The translations under genes and the position numbers were made by a program. From Leptobrachium leishanense (lineage: Eukaryota; Chordata; Amphibia; Anura; Megophryidae), in contig CM019067.1 in assembly GCA_009667805.1 (NCBI GenBank), positions 70,946,997-71,010,996 on the forward strand: 64,000 nucleotides of DNA, given 5' to 3'. Below are positions 9,169 to 20,100 of this stretch, one piece after another (the stretch's first letter is position 1; the number at the start of each line of letters is the position of its first letter). Below the pieces are notes generated by a model, which worked only from the letters and a program-made list of their open reading frames with translations, ran no database searches and was not told the origin of the DNA.

Positions 9169-12100
9169 GGTGTAACAGATAAAATTCCGGCGTGAATGGA
9201 GGAGAGGGCTCTACCAGATTACACACATATTCATGTATACGTTCCCAGAATGTCTGCACTTTTGGACACGACCACCAGATGTGATGGTGGTCCGCATGTG
9301 GCGCACTACATCTCCAGCACAGATCTCCGCCCCCCCCAGCGAAGTGACTCAATCTGTCCGGTGTGCGGTACCATCTATACAATATTTTATAATTGACTTC
9401 CTGTATCCTAGTGGAAGGGGTGCAGCAGTGGGCAAGGGTGTAGATCTTAGACCAGTCCTCATCCTTTAAAGTTATGCGAAAGGAGGCTTCCCATTTGTCA
9501 CAGAACTGAGTCGGAGGTGTAGAAAGTGATTGGAGGAGGCCGTAGAAAAGTGATATACTGTGTGGGGGAGTTGTCCCTCGATGTGAGATGGATTCAAATA
9601 TCGTGAGGGGTCTGCAATATTTATCTAGCGGTGCCAGCGAGCCCATGTAGGAGATAAGCCGATGGAGGTGGAATTTACCCAGAAATCCTAAAGGACGGCT
9701 ATATGGTAGTCGATCTTCTGCAACCTGAGTGCCAGCCATTAAGAAATGACGCGGGAGCGGGGAGGGAGGGTCATCTGTAGGTGCCGTAGGGATGATGTGC
9801 CTAGAGAACACCGGTAGATGTTGTAGAGGCATCAATGGGGAGGGATAAGGAGCCACCGGTAGCTTAGTCTGCAAGGAGCGCCATAAGGAAAGCGTGGCCA
9901 ATGTAGTTGGGAGCGCATTGTGTAGGGGACTTGCCAAATTCCAAGGCAGCCATGGCAAGGCAGCTAAGGTATCTCCCGCAAACCGTTTTTCAATTCCCAC
10001 CCACAATTTAGGCGATGCGGTGTTGCCCCACTCCACCAGGCGTTGCATATGAGTCACGCAGTAGTAATGCCAAATGTGCGGCATGGACATGCCGCCCATG
10101 GAGCGAGGTGTAGTCAACAGATTAAGCTTAACTCGAGGTGCTTTACCATTCCACATGAATGCTCGGAACATGGAGTTTAGTCGTTTAAAAAAGAGGCGTG
10201 GCAAGCTAATAGGCAGTGTCTGAAACAGATACAATATCCTGGGTAGAACTGACATTTTTATAGTATTAATGCGACCAAACCACGATATATGCGGGAGAGC
10301 CCACCTGCGCAAATCAAGTTCAAGGGAGGCTAGAAGTGGTTGGAAATTTGCTCGGTAAAGGTCATTAGTGTCCGGGGTCAAAAACGTGCCAAGATATTTA
10401 AGTTGGCCCTGGCACCATTTAAAGGGGAAAGAAGATTGCAGAGCTAGCGCCTCTCTAGGGGGAATGAGGACAGGCATGATCTCGGACTTATCCATATTCA
10501 ATTTTAAATTACTCATAGTCGGCAAACATACGCAGCAAAGTAGGCAGGGTGACCTTGGGTGAGCGCACAAAAAATAATAAATCATCAGCATTTGCAGCTA
10601 GCCGATCCAGAGAATCATATTCTCCCCCAGTCCCATATGTGACAGAGTTCGGAATAGGAAATCCCAACGTACCCGGTCGAAAGCTTTGTAACAGTCAGTG
10701 GACAGGAGCAGAAAAGGAGCAGTGGTTAGACGTGGTGAACCGTGTATTAAGTTCACTGCCCTGACAGTACTATCCTTCGCCTCCCTCCCAGGAATGAAGC
10801 CCGTCTGATCCGCATTTACCAATCCAGGGATGAACGGCTTAAGTCGGGTGGCCAGCACCTTGGCAAACAGCTTGACATCCTGTTAAGCAGCGATATAGGT
10901 CTGTAATTACTAGCATTGATCCAAGTCCTTTCCGGGTTTTGGGAGTAGGGTGTCCGTGGCAGTAAGCGTGGCGGGATGGAGGCACCCGCCCTGCGTGAGG
11001 GAGTTGAATGCGGATAACTATTGCGGTATCAGTGTGTCTAGAATTTTTTTGTAATACAAGAGCGACAAGCCATCAGGGCCTGGTGCTTTACCCATAGGGG
11101 TGTCTTTGATGGCTATGCGAAGTTCCTAATCCGTAATAGGGGCTTCTATAAATTGGCTGTGGGCTATCGATAATTTGCGTTTAACATGAGTTTGTAGATA
11201 CATCTCAATCTTATGTGTCAAGGTGAGTGTAGGTGGTGTCGTCTTGTCTAGATTATATAGTGAATGAAAATGGGAACGGAATACCCCCAGCATGGAGGAA
11301 GGCAGAGAGTGTTTCCCCCACGACCTGTCTGTGATTTTAGAAATGTAAGTCGAACTGCGTTTTTTGCGTAGAACTCTGGCCAGCAGCCTGCCACACCCGT
11401 TGCCGTGTTCGAAAAATAGATGTTTATAGTGTGTAAAGGACCTCTGAGCTTTAATATTTAGCAGTGAGTTTAAATCCGCTCTAAGGGCCGAGAGCCGCAC
11501 ATAGTCCTCCTCAGAGCTCGTGGCTTTATGAGATGCTTCCAATATGCGGATCTGGGCCGTCAAATCCTCCTGTCGTGCTGTGCACTCTCTTTTAAGGCGA
11601 GCCCCTTGTTTAATGAGATATCCCCTAGCTGTGGCTTTATGTGCTTCCCACAGCAAGGGAGAGGTGACGTCCGGAACTGAGTTGTCTGTAAAGTACTGAG
11701 AAACCGCTTCCTTTAAGCCGGAGAGTACCATCTGGTCAGACAACAGAGTTTCGTTCAGGCGCCAATGGGACGCCTTAGGTCTGTACAAGCATGAGTTGAG
11801 TTCTACATCTACTGGGCAGTGGTCAGACCATGTCTGTGAGCCAATTGCGGCAAGTCTAATAAGATGTGATTGTGCGAATGGGAGAAAGATGTGGTCAATG
11901 CGGGAGTATGATTTGTATAGAGAGCTGTAGTGCATATAGTCCCTGGTGGAGGGATGCAACGCCCTCCAGCAATCCGTCAGGGTGGAGTCCAGTAACATTA
12001 GCCGTGTCGAGCGGATGACCGATAAGGGAACACAGGTAGACCCACGTGAGGTATCAAGCTTAGGGTCCAGGGGAAGGTTGAAATCACCTCCCACCACCAG

Positions 12101-13319
12101 GGTGCCGTCTTGGAAATCAGTGACTACGGACATGATTGTCTTAAGGGCTATGTGTTGTCTGCGGTTGGGGAGATAAATAGAGACGAAGGTGTATAGCTGT
12201 TCTCCAATAGTGCCTTTGACCATGACATATCTTTCCTCATCATCTGCCCTGTGGGCCAACAATTGGAATGGTACATGCTTAGCAACATGAACCGAACAGA
12301 ACAGAACAGCAACCCCTCAAGATTTACCCTCCCTGTAATTGCTATAAAACCCCAGAGGGTATGAAGCACTCCAGAGTGCCGGTGCCTTGTCGCACAGAAA
12401 ATGTGTTTCCTGAATAAGAGTCACCGAAACTTGAGCCTTAGCAAAATCCCGTAAAGCAATATGTCTCTTAGCAGGTATGTTCAATCCTCCAGCATTAATA
12501 GAGCGTATGAGCAATGGTCTGTGCTGGTATGCCATGATATCCAACCCTTATAAAGGAACCTGAGGTGGGTGTACCAAGGGGAGAAAGGGGTAGGGAAAGA
12601 AGGGGGGTGAATACAAAAAGAAACCAGTTAAACCTAAACAAAATACCGCGAGCGTGTGCCCAAAGCGGGGTGCAAATCCCAGGCGATGCTCAGAGCGAAG
12701 CGGAGAGATGCCCTGCCTAAACAACTCCTTCCGGAGTGGGCTAATAACCCAGGGGAACGTATCCGGACATGAGATTAAGATAAGTGCAACAATAACCTAT
12801 ACTAAAAGAGAAGAAACAATTTACAAATTATGAAACCAGAATCTCCAGTCGAATCTCACCCGCTGGCGAACGACCATAATTATTGTATCTTGTTGTTAAC
12901 TACGATTAATGGTGCTATAAAATCCACACAGCCGTTACAGGTGAAAAATGCGGAAAAGGGAGAGCAAAGGAGCAAAAACACATTCGGCGTAAGACAGGCA
13001 TAGGGCGCTCTCCAAAATTGCAGAGACAACAGCGCAGGTCCGCTGGGGCCGTCATATGGCATCATCTCCGTAGCAAGACTTGTATGCAGAGTATGCGTAA
13101 AGGGGGAGCCATTAATCCCTGAAACCGCAGTTAATGTTGCAATGGCATCAAGAGGTGGCAAAGGACACCAAACGCAGTGTTTGCATAATGCACCTCGCTC
13201 CACCAGAGCTGTACAAATAATAGCGCTGGGCATTCGAACCTGCCATTAGATGTCGTCTCCACGATAGTGCCATGTAACAAAAGGAAGATGTGTAATTCTT
13301 AAGCCTCCTGTGAATCGAA

Positions 13320-14416
13320 CTGTGTGAACCTTCCATCGGCGGCGGCTCCACGTCGCGATCTGCGCTGTCGGGGGGCCCGTTGAGGCCTCGGCGTAGCGGA
13401 AGTGAGAAACCGTATTGGGTCAGGCCATTCCATGATAGTATCAGGCGGTAGATTCAGCGTGGAGAGAAATTCAGGCAGTTCGTCACCACCACGCACCGTG
13501 ACTGGGCCTTGAGGAGTGCGTACTTGTAATCCTGCCGGGTATATTGTAATCCCGCTTGTTGTAGGGCCGTTGTTAGGGGTTTAAGTGCCCTCCTAGAATG
13601 TAAAGTGAGTAAGGATACATCTTGAAAGAGTTCCACTTTCGCTCCTTCAAATCGTAAGGCTGACTTATTCCTGGCCCCAGCCATGATAGCCTCCTTAACG
13701 CTGAACCTTAAGAGACAGCAGATGACGTCCCAAGGGGGGCTGCCTGGGGGGCCCCGGGATCTTAGGGCGCAATGCCAGCGCTCCATTTCCACTGCAGCAT
13801 CCAGCGCTTTTTGCAGCAGAAAATTAAATAGGTTGGTGAGGATGCGTTGTAAATCATCCGAATCGCGTTCATTTTCAGGCAAGCCCCGTATTCTAATGTT
13901 ATTACGCCTGCCCCTGTTTTCGAGGTCCTCAAGTTGTCTGGTGAGGGTTTGAAGCAAGGTGTGATGCAGGGTTAACTGTGTGGAGTGGGCCTGGATAGCA
14001 TCCTCATGTGCCTGGTGTACCCCCTCCACCGCTACTATATGCTGGGTGAGGCCTAGGACATCCTGTCTCACCTGCTGTCTCACCTGCTGTATTTCCCCTG
14101 AGAGGGAATGGCGCAGTTCTCTGGTGGCTGCCGTGAGATCATCTCTGGTTGGCAGAGCCCTAATAATCTGCAGAATGTCTGGCGGTGGTTCCCAGCCACC
14201 GACGGGTGAAGCTGGGGAGTGTGGCGCCGTCGGTGTAGTGGCGGCCGCCATCTTAGGCCCCTCATGTGCAGCCGACCCAGACGCCATCTCGGGTTCCCCC
14301 TGTGGAGCCGGCGTTCCCGTTTGCGGTGGAAAATAGCTGCGGATCCCACTGTGAGGTGGGCTGTGGCGTTCCTCTGGAGTTCCAGGGGCTTGGGTGAGCC
14401 TTTTGTGCTTACCCAT
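13320..14416 (-). pseudogene. L1-type ORF1 (RNA-binding chaperone), frameshifted
   Basis: The first 320 codons start MGKHKRLTQAPG. They contain a Pro/Ala-rich N-terminus, a predicted coiled-coil stretch (LRHSLSGEIQQVRQQVRQDV and following, about residues 100-165) and the RRM-type signature NRGRRNNIRIRGLPE (about residues 170-185), characteristic of L1 ORF1 proteins that trimerise and bind LINE RNA. The expected C-terminal block continues in another frame as RGGDELPEFLSTLNLPPDTI (from about 13490), so a frameshift lies near 13540. The start follows the 5' UTR by about 100 bp. Not functional as it stands. Confidence 0.85.
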
Positions 14417-14903
14417 GTCGATTTTAAATGAAGCTGTGCTGCTGAAAGGTGAGAGTCCCTGGAGAGCCCAGCTAACAAGCGGCCATTAAGCTCAGCGGTC
14501 CGGACACGCCCCCCTATGTGTTTCATGTAAAAAGGATTTTTTACTGTAAATTGCAGATTTCACAAACGGAACATTGTAAGTTATGGGTTCACTGTATTGA
14601 TATGGCATGTTGTCCCGCTACAATCTAAAATGTATGCATTTGATAGACTCCCAACTTGTACTTCACACATGTTAACCTTCTCTCAATCTTTACATTGAAT
14701 CACTGCTTCGATAAGAATGAAATCAATTAAAAATCCTAGTCCTTATGTACAAAGGTCAACAATACCACATCCCTACCTACAGATACATGGTTATCAGCAG
14801 GAATGGTTGGTGTAGGTAATATCAGCTTGTCTTCTAATGCATGTCAACTTCCATTCCAGCTCCCGTGCACTTAATGTTATCTTATATTCAATGTTTACAA
14901 ATT

Positions 14904-14947
14904 TATTTTTTATTTATTTATAAAATATTTTACCAGGAAGGATACAA
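14904..14947 (-). mobile_element. Rex1-like LINE 3'-end fragment
   Basis: Reverse-complemented, this reads TATCCTTCCTGGTAAAATAT followed by an A/T-rich ATAAATAAATA tail. It matches the 3' ends at about 3697-3740 and 59635-59671. Only the extreme 3' end is present, as expected from 5'-truncated insertion. Confidence 0.7.
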
Positions 14948-15227
14948 ATCACCTTTAGTGAACCACAGTCCGCTCTAACACTGGGTTGAGCAAAGTCATG
15001 TGTGTCTTTTGTTTTGCCAATTATGCTTTTATATTATCTTAATGTTACAGATTAATATATTGGTGATAATCGTATCCAATTCATAGCACTGTCATTTGTG
15101 TTAGTGCTATATATAACTAACTGTAAATATAACCCCTTCACTAACCCAGTGGTTTTTCCATAAACCCACTGGCAGAAACTAATAATTTTATAGAAAACCA
15201 CATTATAGCACCTTTTACCCCATATAT

Positions 15228-15316
15228 TTACATTCTACATCACGGCGGGAAACTAATTTGGCCTCTAGGTTACGTCCAACGAGTCCAAGGCTAAGTGTGA
15301 TGCAGATGCCTCAACA
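15228..15316 (+). repeat. Direct duplication, copy 1 (partner 16972-17060)
   Basis: Both copies run from TTTACATTCTACATCACGG to GATGCAGATSCCTCAACAAC. They share GTTACGTCCAACGAGTCCAAGG and differ by a few substitutions and a 2-3-bp indel. The partner lies 1.74 kb away in the same orientation, with the hairpin MITE 15968-16682 between them. It could be a local duplication or two copies of an unrecognised repeat. Confidence 0.75.
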
Positions 15317-15967
15317 ACACACACACATGCACACACAGTCTAAATGCACTTTACTCATAATTACAGTGCATTTTAAGACTGTATGCACTATTTGACAGAC
15401 AGAGGGCTCCCTTTGTCGGTCAATCCCAAAATAGCACCAAGACCGTATTAAAACGGCAGGAAAAGTCTCAGACTTTTCATTACCATTTTTAGGGCACTAC
15501 AGTATATTGGCTGAGAAGCCCTATGTATCATGGGTCGATCACAGTATTGAAGGGTGTAATTGTTTTCTGAATATACAGAACATTGAATGACATTGCCCCT
15601 ATAAAAGATGGGTTACACCCCATTACAAAATGTTTATTATTTAAGGAGCTCCACATTTCTTGAAACCCACTATGGGTGCTGGGTGACCACACTCATACAA
15701 ATATTAAATATTGACATTCTTTATTGAATAACGTAAATAATATTATGTGTTTAAAAACATAGTTGTCAGAACCCCGTAGTACTTATATGTGCATCGCTCA
15801 CTCACTTAGGTTTCCCCCAGTCTGGGTACGTAATGAAATACTGTGTGTGGCTCTTGTAAGAGGGGTAATTCCCCTAAGAACACTTATTCAAGTGTGGAAT
15901 AGGATCCTTAGTTTATATTTCTGAATGTATAGGTGCATGATCTAATGTTGTAAGGTTAATACACAAA

Positions 15968-16682
15968 GGGCTCTATTACAATCTGTGTGTTAAAACGCGG
16001 GCGCAAGGGAGGAAAAACTGCGCCCGCAGTTTTCCCCCTTGCGCCCGCGTTTTAAAGCCAGATTACAATGCAGGCGCAAAAAATGCTGCCTGCATTGTTT
16101 TCGGCCGTTAAAACATAGGATGCTCGCGGCTGCGCTCCACTCGCTGGAGTCCTTAGGACTCCACTGAGTTTCTCTCTGCCGGTCACGTGAACGGCCGGAT
16201 CTCGGATTGCGAGATCCGGCCGGTCGGCGTAGTGATATGCAGGGAGAGACAGGGGGGACTTTTTCCCCTGTCTTTCCCTGCTTCCGCCGGCCGGAGGATG
16301 CTACTGGAGCCATGGTCCTCGCCGCGGGACAGAGGTTGAGTATCTGGTTGTTTTTTTTTATTTTTAAAGCTGGTGTTAACGGATTCTGCAGAAGCGGAAT
16401 CCGTTAACACCAGGTCCTGGCTCTGGTTAACTTTTCGCTGACCAGAGCCAGGCGTTAATCAGCGCTGGGACATTGTAATCCAGCGCTGACTAACGCTTTG
16501 CGCTCCCCATGTTAAGTATAGGCAGCGCAAAGTGCAGTGACCTCGCGCTGAGAAGCACAAGGTCCCAAACGCAAATGGGTTTTTTAACCCGTTTGCGTTT
16601 GGATCATAATAGCCTGCTAATACCGCAGCTAACGGTAGTGCTCACGCAGGTGAGCGCTACCGTTAGGTATGTAATAGGGGCC
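15968..16682. mobile_element. GGGCCCTATTACA-family MITE built of consecutive hairpins
   Basis: The ends GGGCTCTATTACAAT and TGTAATAGGGGCC are inverted. Between them lie about eleven back-to-back stem-loops: 15991-16054, 16064-16098, 16145-16163, 16191-16225, 16239-16281, 16370-16413, 16416-16452, 16453-16495, 16498-16530, 16565-16602 and 16629-16666. No reading frame has coding character. Related copies: 28240-28756, 18604-18725 (minimal) and 29180-29973 (same ends). No clear target duplication was found, so the superfamily is unknown. Confidence 0.75.
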
Positions 16683-17925
16683 AGAGTGGGTTGTCAGGTA
16701 TAGCTGGGGTCGGTACACAAAGCAGGTTGCAACAAGAGAGCACTGAAGAGATATGATTAACCATGTCAGAGCACTGGACGGACTGAGACGCTGGGCTTTA
16801 AACCCAATGGGCACCGCATCATCAGGCAGGGCCCCACCAGCTCACTTGACACATAACTGCAAGGGTTTCCCTTATCATTCAGCATCCAGCCAGTTAGCAG
16901 TGAGGAACATGCATGGCAAATTGCAGACTTCACATCTGGGTTTGTTTTATAGAACACATATATATTTTATATTTACATTCTACATCACGGGAAACTAATT
17001 TGTCCTCTGCGTTACGTCCAACGAGTCCAAGGCCAAGTGTGATGCAGATCCCTCAACAACTACATTTGTCTAGCAGGTTGACTAGCCACTGGTAGACCTG
17101 ATATGTACTGCTTATTTGCACAAACCAATATAGAAAAAACATGGCGCTCCAAAGCAACAACATGAGAAACATGTGTTTTCAATGAATATTGGTTAATATG
17201 GTTTAGGAACTCAAGAAAAAAGGACTAGTTTTGCTAAAAAAAAAAGGAAAACATCAGCTGAATGGTTTGATTTCTGTCAAGTAAACATACGGCGTTTGAA
17301 ATCCTTCACAGATCTAGAAATTCTGTTCTACAAATAATATTCTGAAATGACGCACAAGTTGATCCACTGGAATCCAAAACAGTACTTTCAAATATTCAAC
17401 CAGATTATAAATAAATGCAGCCACTACATCTTAACTTTTAGGGTTTTTGAATATTTGGTTTCGTGCATCTCCTTTTTTTTCATTATTTATTGTACTTGCT
17501 GTTTTTTCTCTCCCGTCTCCCTACAATTTAATATTGAAATTTAAGAATCAGCATTAAAACAGGACTTGGATCTATAATTTTATTATTCGTTTATGAGAGA
17601 TAAGGATCGTGTATACACTCAGATAAAATTACACATCATGAAAAGATTAATATGAAATGAAATCATATTAAAGCAGCATTATGTGCGGAACCTTACCCGC
17701 ATCCCAACATAAGCATGTTAAAATAAAACAAAACAAAGAGGCTTTTTTTTTTGTAGTTATTAAAAATCTTACAATTATTAGTTATGTCTTTATTTTGACT
17801 AAGATGCAGAAAGGCAAGTTTTAAATTATCAAATATTAGGATCTAACAACTGGAATCTCAAATTAATTTAAAGTACAACATTCCATAGACAGAGAAGACA
17901 AAGTGCCGAGGTGATGATGACTGAA
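16683..17925. other. Interval without recognised gene
   Basis: This holds the second copy of the 88-bp duplication (16972-17060) and otherwise AT-rich sequence. No transposon ends and no exon with both splice sites were found. Confidence 0.35.
16972..17060 (+). repeat. Direct duplication, copy 2 (partner 15228-15316)
   Basis: See the copy at 15228. Here the CGG triplet run is shortened (CATCACGGGAAACT), and the sequence GTCCTCTGCGTTACG replaces GGCCTCTAGGTTACG. Confidence 0.75.
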
Positions 17926-17927
17926 TA

Positions 17928-18380
17928 AGGCTAATGTCAGACGAACGCCGTCTGAGCGCACTCTGCGTGCGTGCACAACGGACGGACATACTGACGGAAG
18001 ATACTGTAGATACCACACAGTCCGTTTTTGTTGACGGACGTAGAAAAAAAAAGGGAATTATGGGAAACAAAATTAATATGAAAAATTATAAAAGTATGAA
18101 AAGGCATTTTGTGCGTCAAGGTGCTGGACGTCACAAATGCGCTGCATCTGACATCTCATCACGCACACAGAACGCTACGTGGCGCACTCGGCGCATCCGT
18201 GGTAGCAGTTTTACGTTCTTGCCTAACTTGCATCCGTTTACCAACGTGCCTTGTGCGTGCGCAGTTCGGTGCGTATGTACTTCGTGTGTGGGTCTCTATT
18301 GCTCATGATTCTATGCTACGACGGACGTTAAACTGTGCAGCAACAAGGACGTGATCACTGCGTTCATCTAACGTGGGCCT
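17928..18380. mobile_element. AGGCTAATGTCAGACGAACGC-type MITE
   Basis: The left end AGGCTAATGTCAGACGAACG follows TA at 17926-17927. The right end GCGTTCATCTAACGTGGGCC is its inverted, diverged partner. Over its length it matches 48347-48818 (TCTGAGCGCACTCTGCGTGCG, CATCCGTGGTAGC, TTCTATGCTA). It has the same terminal GTCAGAC core as the 310-735 family but a different interior. No protein is encoded. Confidence 0.8.
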
Positions 18381-18603
18381 AAGGTGTAAATGGAAGACCC
18401 TGCAATGGGAAATGCAATACATTTTAGAAATGCTTTCATGTAGAAGATATTTAATTTATTATGGGTTTATTTGCAAAAAATAAAAAAAGGAGCATAGATG
18501 TCAGGTTTCCAATAACTGAGTATCAGGTGTGGGCCCAGGATGCAGGAATGACAGCACTGCAGACTGATGGGATAGGCTCAATTTAATTTATTGAACAAAC
18601 AAT

Positions 18604-18725
18604 GGTCTATATTACAAGGTTGGTGCTAACTTAACCAGAGCTGTTACCAGAGCCATTATAGTCTATGGAGTTGTTAAGTTTACAACAGCTCTGGCTAAGT
18701 TAGCACCAACTTTGTAATACTGCCC
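18604..18725. mobile_element. Minimal palindromic member of the GGGCCCTATTACA family
   Basis: Left arm TATTACAAGGTTGGTGCTAA and right arm TTAGCACCAACTTTGTAATA pair over about 45 bp, with a loop around 18648-18672. The terminal TATTACAA and internal GGTGCTAAC match the larger members at 15968 and 28240. Confidence 0.65.
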
Positions 18726-18930
18726 AATGAATACAGAAATGGACAACAGGCAGATGAACGGGACAGAAACTGGAGTAGGGCAACTGGCAGATGGACAGGA
18801 CAGGAACTGGAATAGGGCGACAGACAGATGGACGGGACAGGAAGAGGAATCTATGGAGGTAGAAGACAGATGGATACTGCAGATCTTGGACTCAGGAGAC
18901 AACTGGATGATGCAGACTTGAAGGTAGAAT

Positions 18931-19180
18931 ACCATTTGGGGTTGAAAACAAAAACATGGAAAAAGGAACAGCAGCAAAAATGACTTAACTGGTGTTACAA
19001 CAAAATATACATACATGCAGAAAAAAAGGTGACGCGCCCATACTCACCAGAGCGGCTGCAAAAACCAGGTTGGGCGTGTCACCCTTTTTTCTGCATGTAT
19101 GTATATTTTGTTGTAACACCAGTTAAGTCATTTTTGCTGCTGTTCCTTTCTCCATGGTTTTGTTTTCAACCCCAAATGGG
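18931..19180. repeat. Large inverted repeat (110-bp arms, 30-nt spacer)
   Basis: The arms 18931-19040 and 19071-19180 are inverse copies with only a handful of mismatches (about 4). They run from CCATTTGGGGTTGAAAAC to GGTGACGCGCCCA. The spacer TACTCACCAGAGCGGCTGCA and flanks recur at about 29290-29335 inside another element. High arm identity implies a recent origin or repair-based homogenisation. Confidence 0.9.
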
Positions 19181-20012
19181 AAGTGCTTGGTGCGTTTATA
19201 AATAAAACCCACCATTTTTGCCTCTTAGCTGAAAAGCAGCAAGAGAGCATGCAGCTGCTCAGAGGAGCGACTTTTGGTTACATTGGTTAGGTACTCACTC
19301 TACCAAGAAGTGCTGTGATGGGGCGAGTGAGTTTACGCTTCAATGGCCATTCAAGCAAATTAAAACCTCTAACTGTGTTTTGTTGCACATGGAATTGTAT
19401 AGAAATGAGTGCAGATTACATCTTTTTTTCTTGCTATATTATATCAATGTCATTGCTGAGGGCTAACTGTACATTGCTTCACAATGGACCCAGTTAAGCT
19501 CTGTCGGCAAAAAGAGATAACTATGGCAGCACCCTATGCTGGATCAGTTTGAGTACAACCTGAATTATCCACCAAAGTTCAATGCAATATTGATCCCCTG
19601 ATGGTATATCGCAGCAAATGTACACCTGGTCTCCCCAGGTGTGCCTTAAAAAGGTGGCACTTCCATCGATAAACAGACCTTCTTGAAATAGGCCACTGGG
19701 ATATGTAATGAAGGCTTCGTAGCAGTAACTATTCTTGTCTATGGTTGTGAAAGTATGTTTCTTTTTATTAATTATTAGCTTCTAAATGATTTAATTAATG
19801 CCATAAAAGGCCGGTTCAATGTCTTAACTTTTGGTATCACACAATGAAAGTAACATTTTTAGGGCAGAGCTAATAAATGGGACACTTCATAGAGAAAATG
19901 ATTACGCTGACCATTGTTTAAAAGATTTTATGTAATTTATATCTTTCTCCTAAATAAATGCTTTGACAACAAATAAAAATAAGGATCAGAGTTACAATGA
20001 ATATATTTTGAA
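19181..20012. other. Interval without recognised gene
   Basis: No transposon ends were recognised. A plus-strand acceptor-like TTTTTGCCTCTTAG at about 19216-19229 is followed by AEKQQESMQLL in one frame, but no good donor closes it. Sequence is otherwise AT-rich. Confidence 0.3.
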
Positions 20013-20020
20013 CCACTTAC

Positions 20021-20095
20021 TCTCTTTCTGCTGTTATATGGGAAAGAAGTAGATTCTGTTCTCTGATTTTTTCAGCTAAGGTTTCATTAGCCAAG
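20021..20095 (-). other. Candidate 75-bp internal coding exon (minus strand)
   Basis: On the minus strand the acceptor is TTATGTTTTTTTAACAG (intronic bases 20096 and above) and the donor is AGAGA/GTAAGTGG (20020-20013). Both fit consensus. The 75-bp segment is open in one frame only, beginning with one phase base and ending with two. It reads LANETLAEKIREQN and continues LLLSHITAER, a charged, heptad-compatible coiled-coil-like peptide. Exon length is a multiple of three, so it could be skipped without a frameshift. No protein family is recognised. Lack of any transposon signature around it supports a host exon. Confidence 0.5.
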
Positions 20096-20100
20096 CTGTT

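Larger units (their letters stand above)
7098..12544 (-). pseudogene. L1-type ORF2 (endonuclease, RT, zinc knuckle), broken
   Basis: The endonuclease starts near 12544 (INAGGLNIPAKRHIALRDF, IQETHFL). It continues at 11126-12262 with GGDFNLPLDPKLDTSRG, SRIDHIFLP and TWSDHCPVDVEL, the catalytic Asp/Asn and His blocks. RT follows: KAPGPDGLSLLYY near 11045-11090, FIPGREA and KAFDRVRWDFL near 10640-10790, then NADDLLFF near 10570. About 60-65 residues between motif A and the ADD box, including the usual NGTRQGCPLSPLLF block, are missing at about 10600. The C-terminus holds a CWRC-type zinc knuckle (CWRCSAPHADHHHIWWSC) near 9290-9345. The hAT element splits the tail, which resumes at 7340 (VLHAARLTIPRFWKQ) and stops at 7098. 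There are frameshifts near 12300 and 10870-11126. Confidence 0.88.
6817..14514 (-). mobile_element. L1-superfamily (L1/Tx1-type) LINE, minus strand, near full length
   Basis: The perfect 10-bp target duplication TATGTGTTTC lies at 6807-6816 and 14515-14524. The poly(A) tail appears as the T-run at 6817-6830. The 5' end begins GGGGGGCGTGTCCGGACC at 14514, followed by ORF1 (from 14416) and ORF2 (12544 down to 7098). A hAT element interrupts ORF2 at 7349-9168; without it the LINE is about 5.9 kb. ORF1 is frameshifted and ORF2 has lost part of the RT domain, so it is inactive. It is related to, but not the same subfamily as, the plus-strand LINE at 36736-44631. Confidence 0.92.
14525..15967. other. 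Interval without recognised gene
   Basis: 14525-14600 continues the tandem repeat seen left of the LINE. 14904-14947 is a Rex1-like LINE tail. 15228-15316 is one copy of an 88-bp direct duplication whose partner is at 16972-17060. ACACACACATGCACACACA is a short CA-rich run near 15320. No splice-site-bounded exon or repeat terminus was found in the remainder. Confidence 0.4.

Noticed and set aside
19216..19290. Plus-strand exon-like segment after TTTTTGCCTCTTAG
   Set aside because: No consensus donor at a sensible distance and opposite strand to the better candidates.
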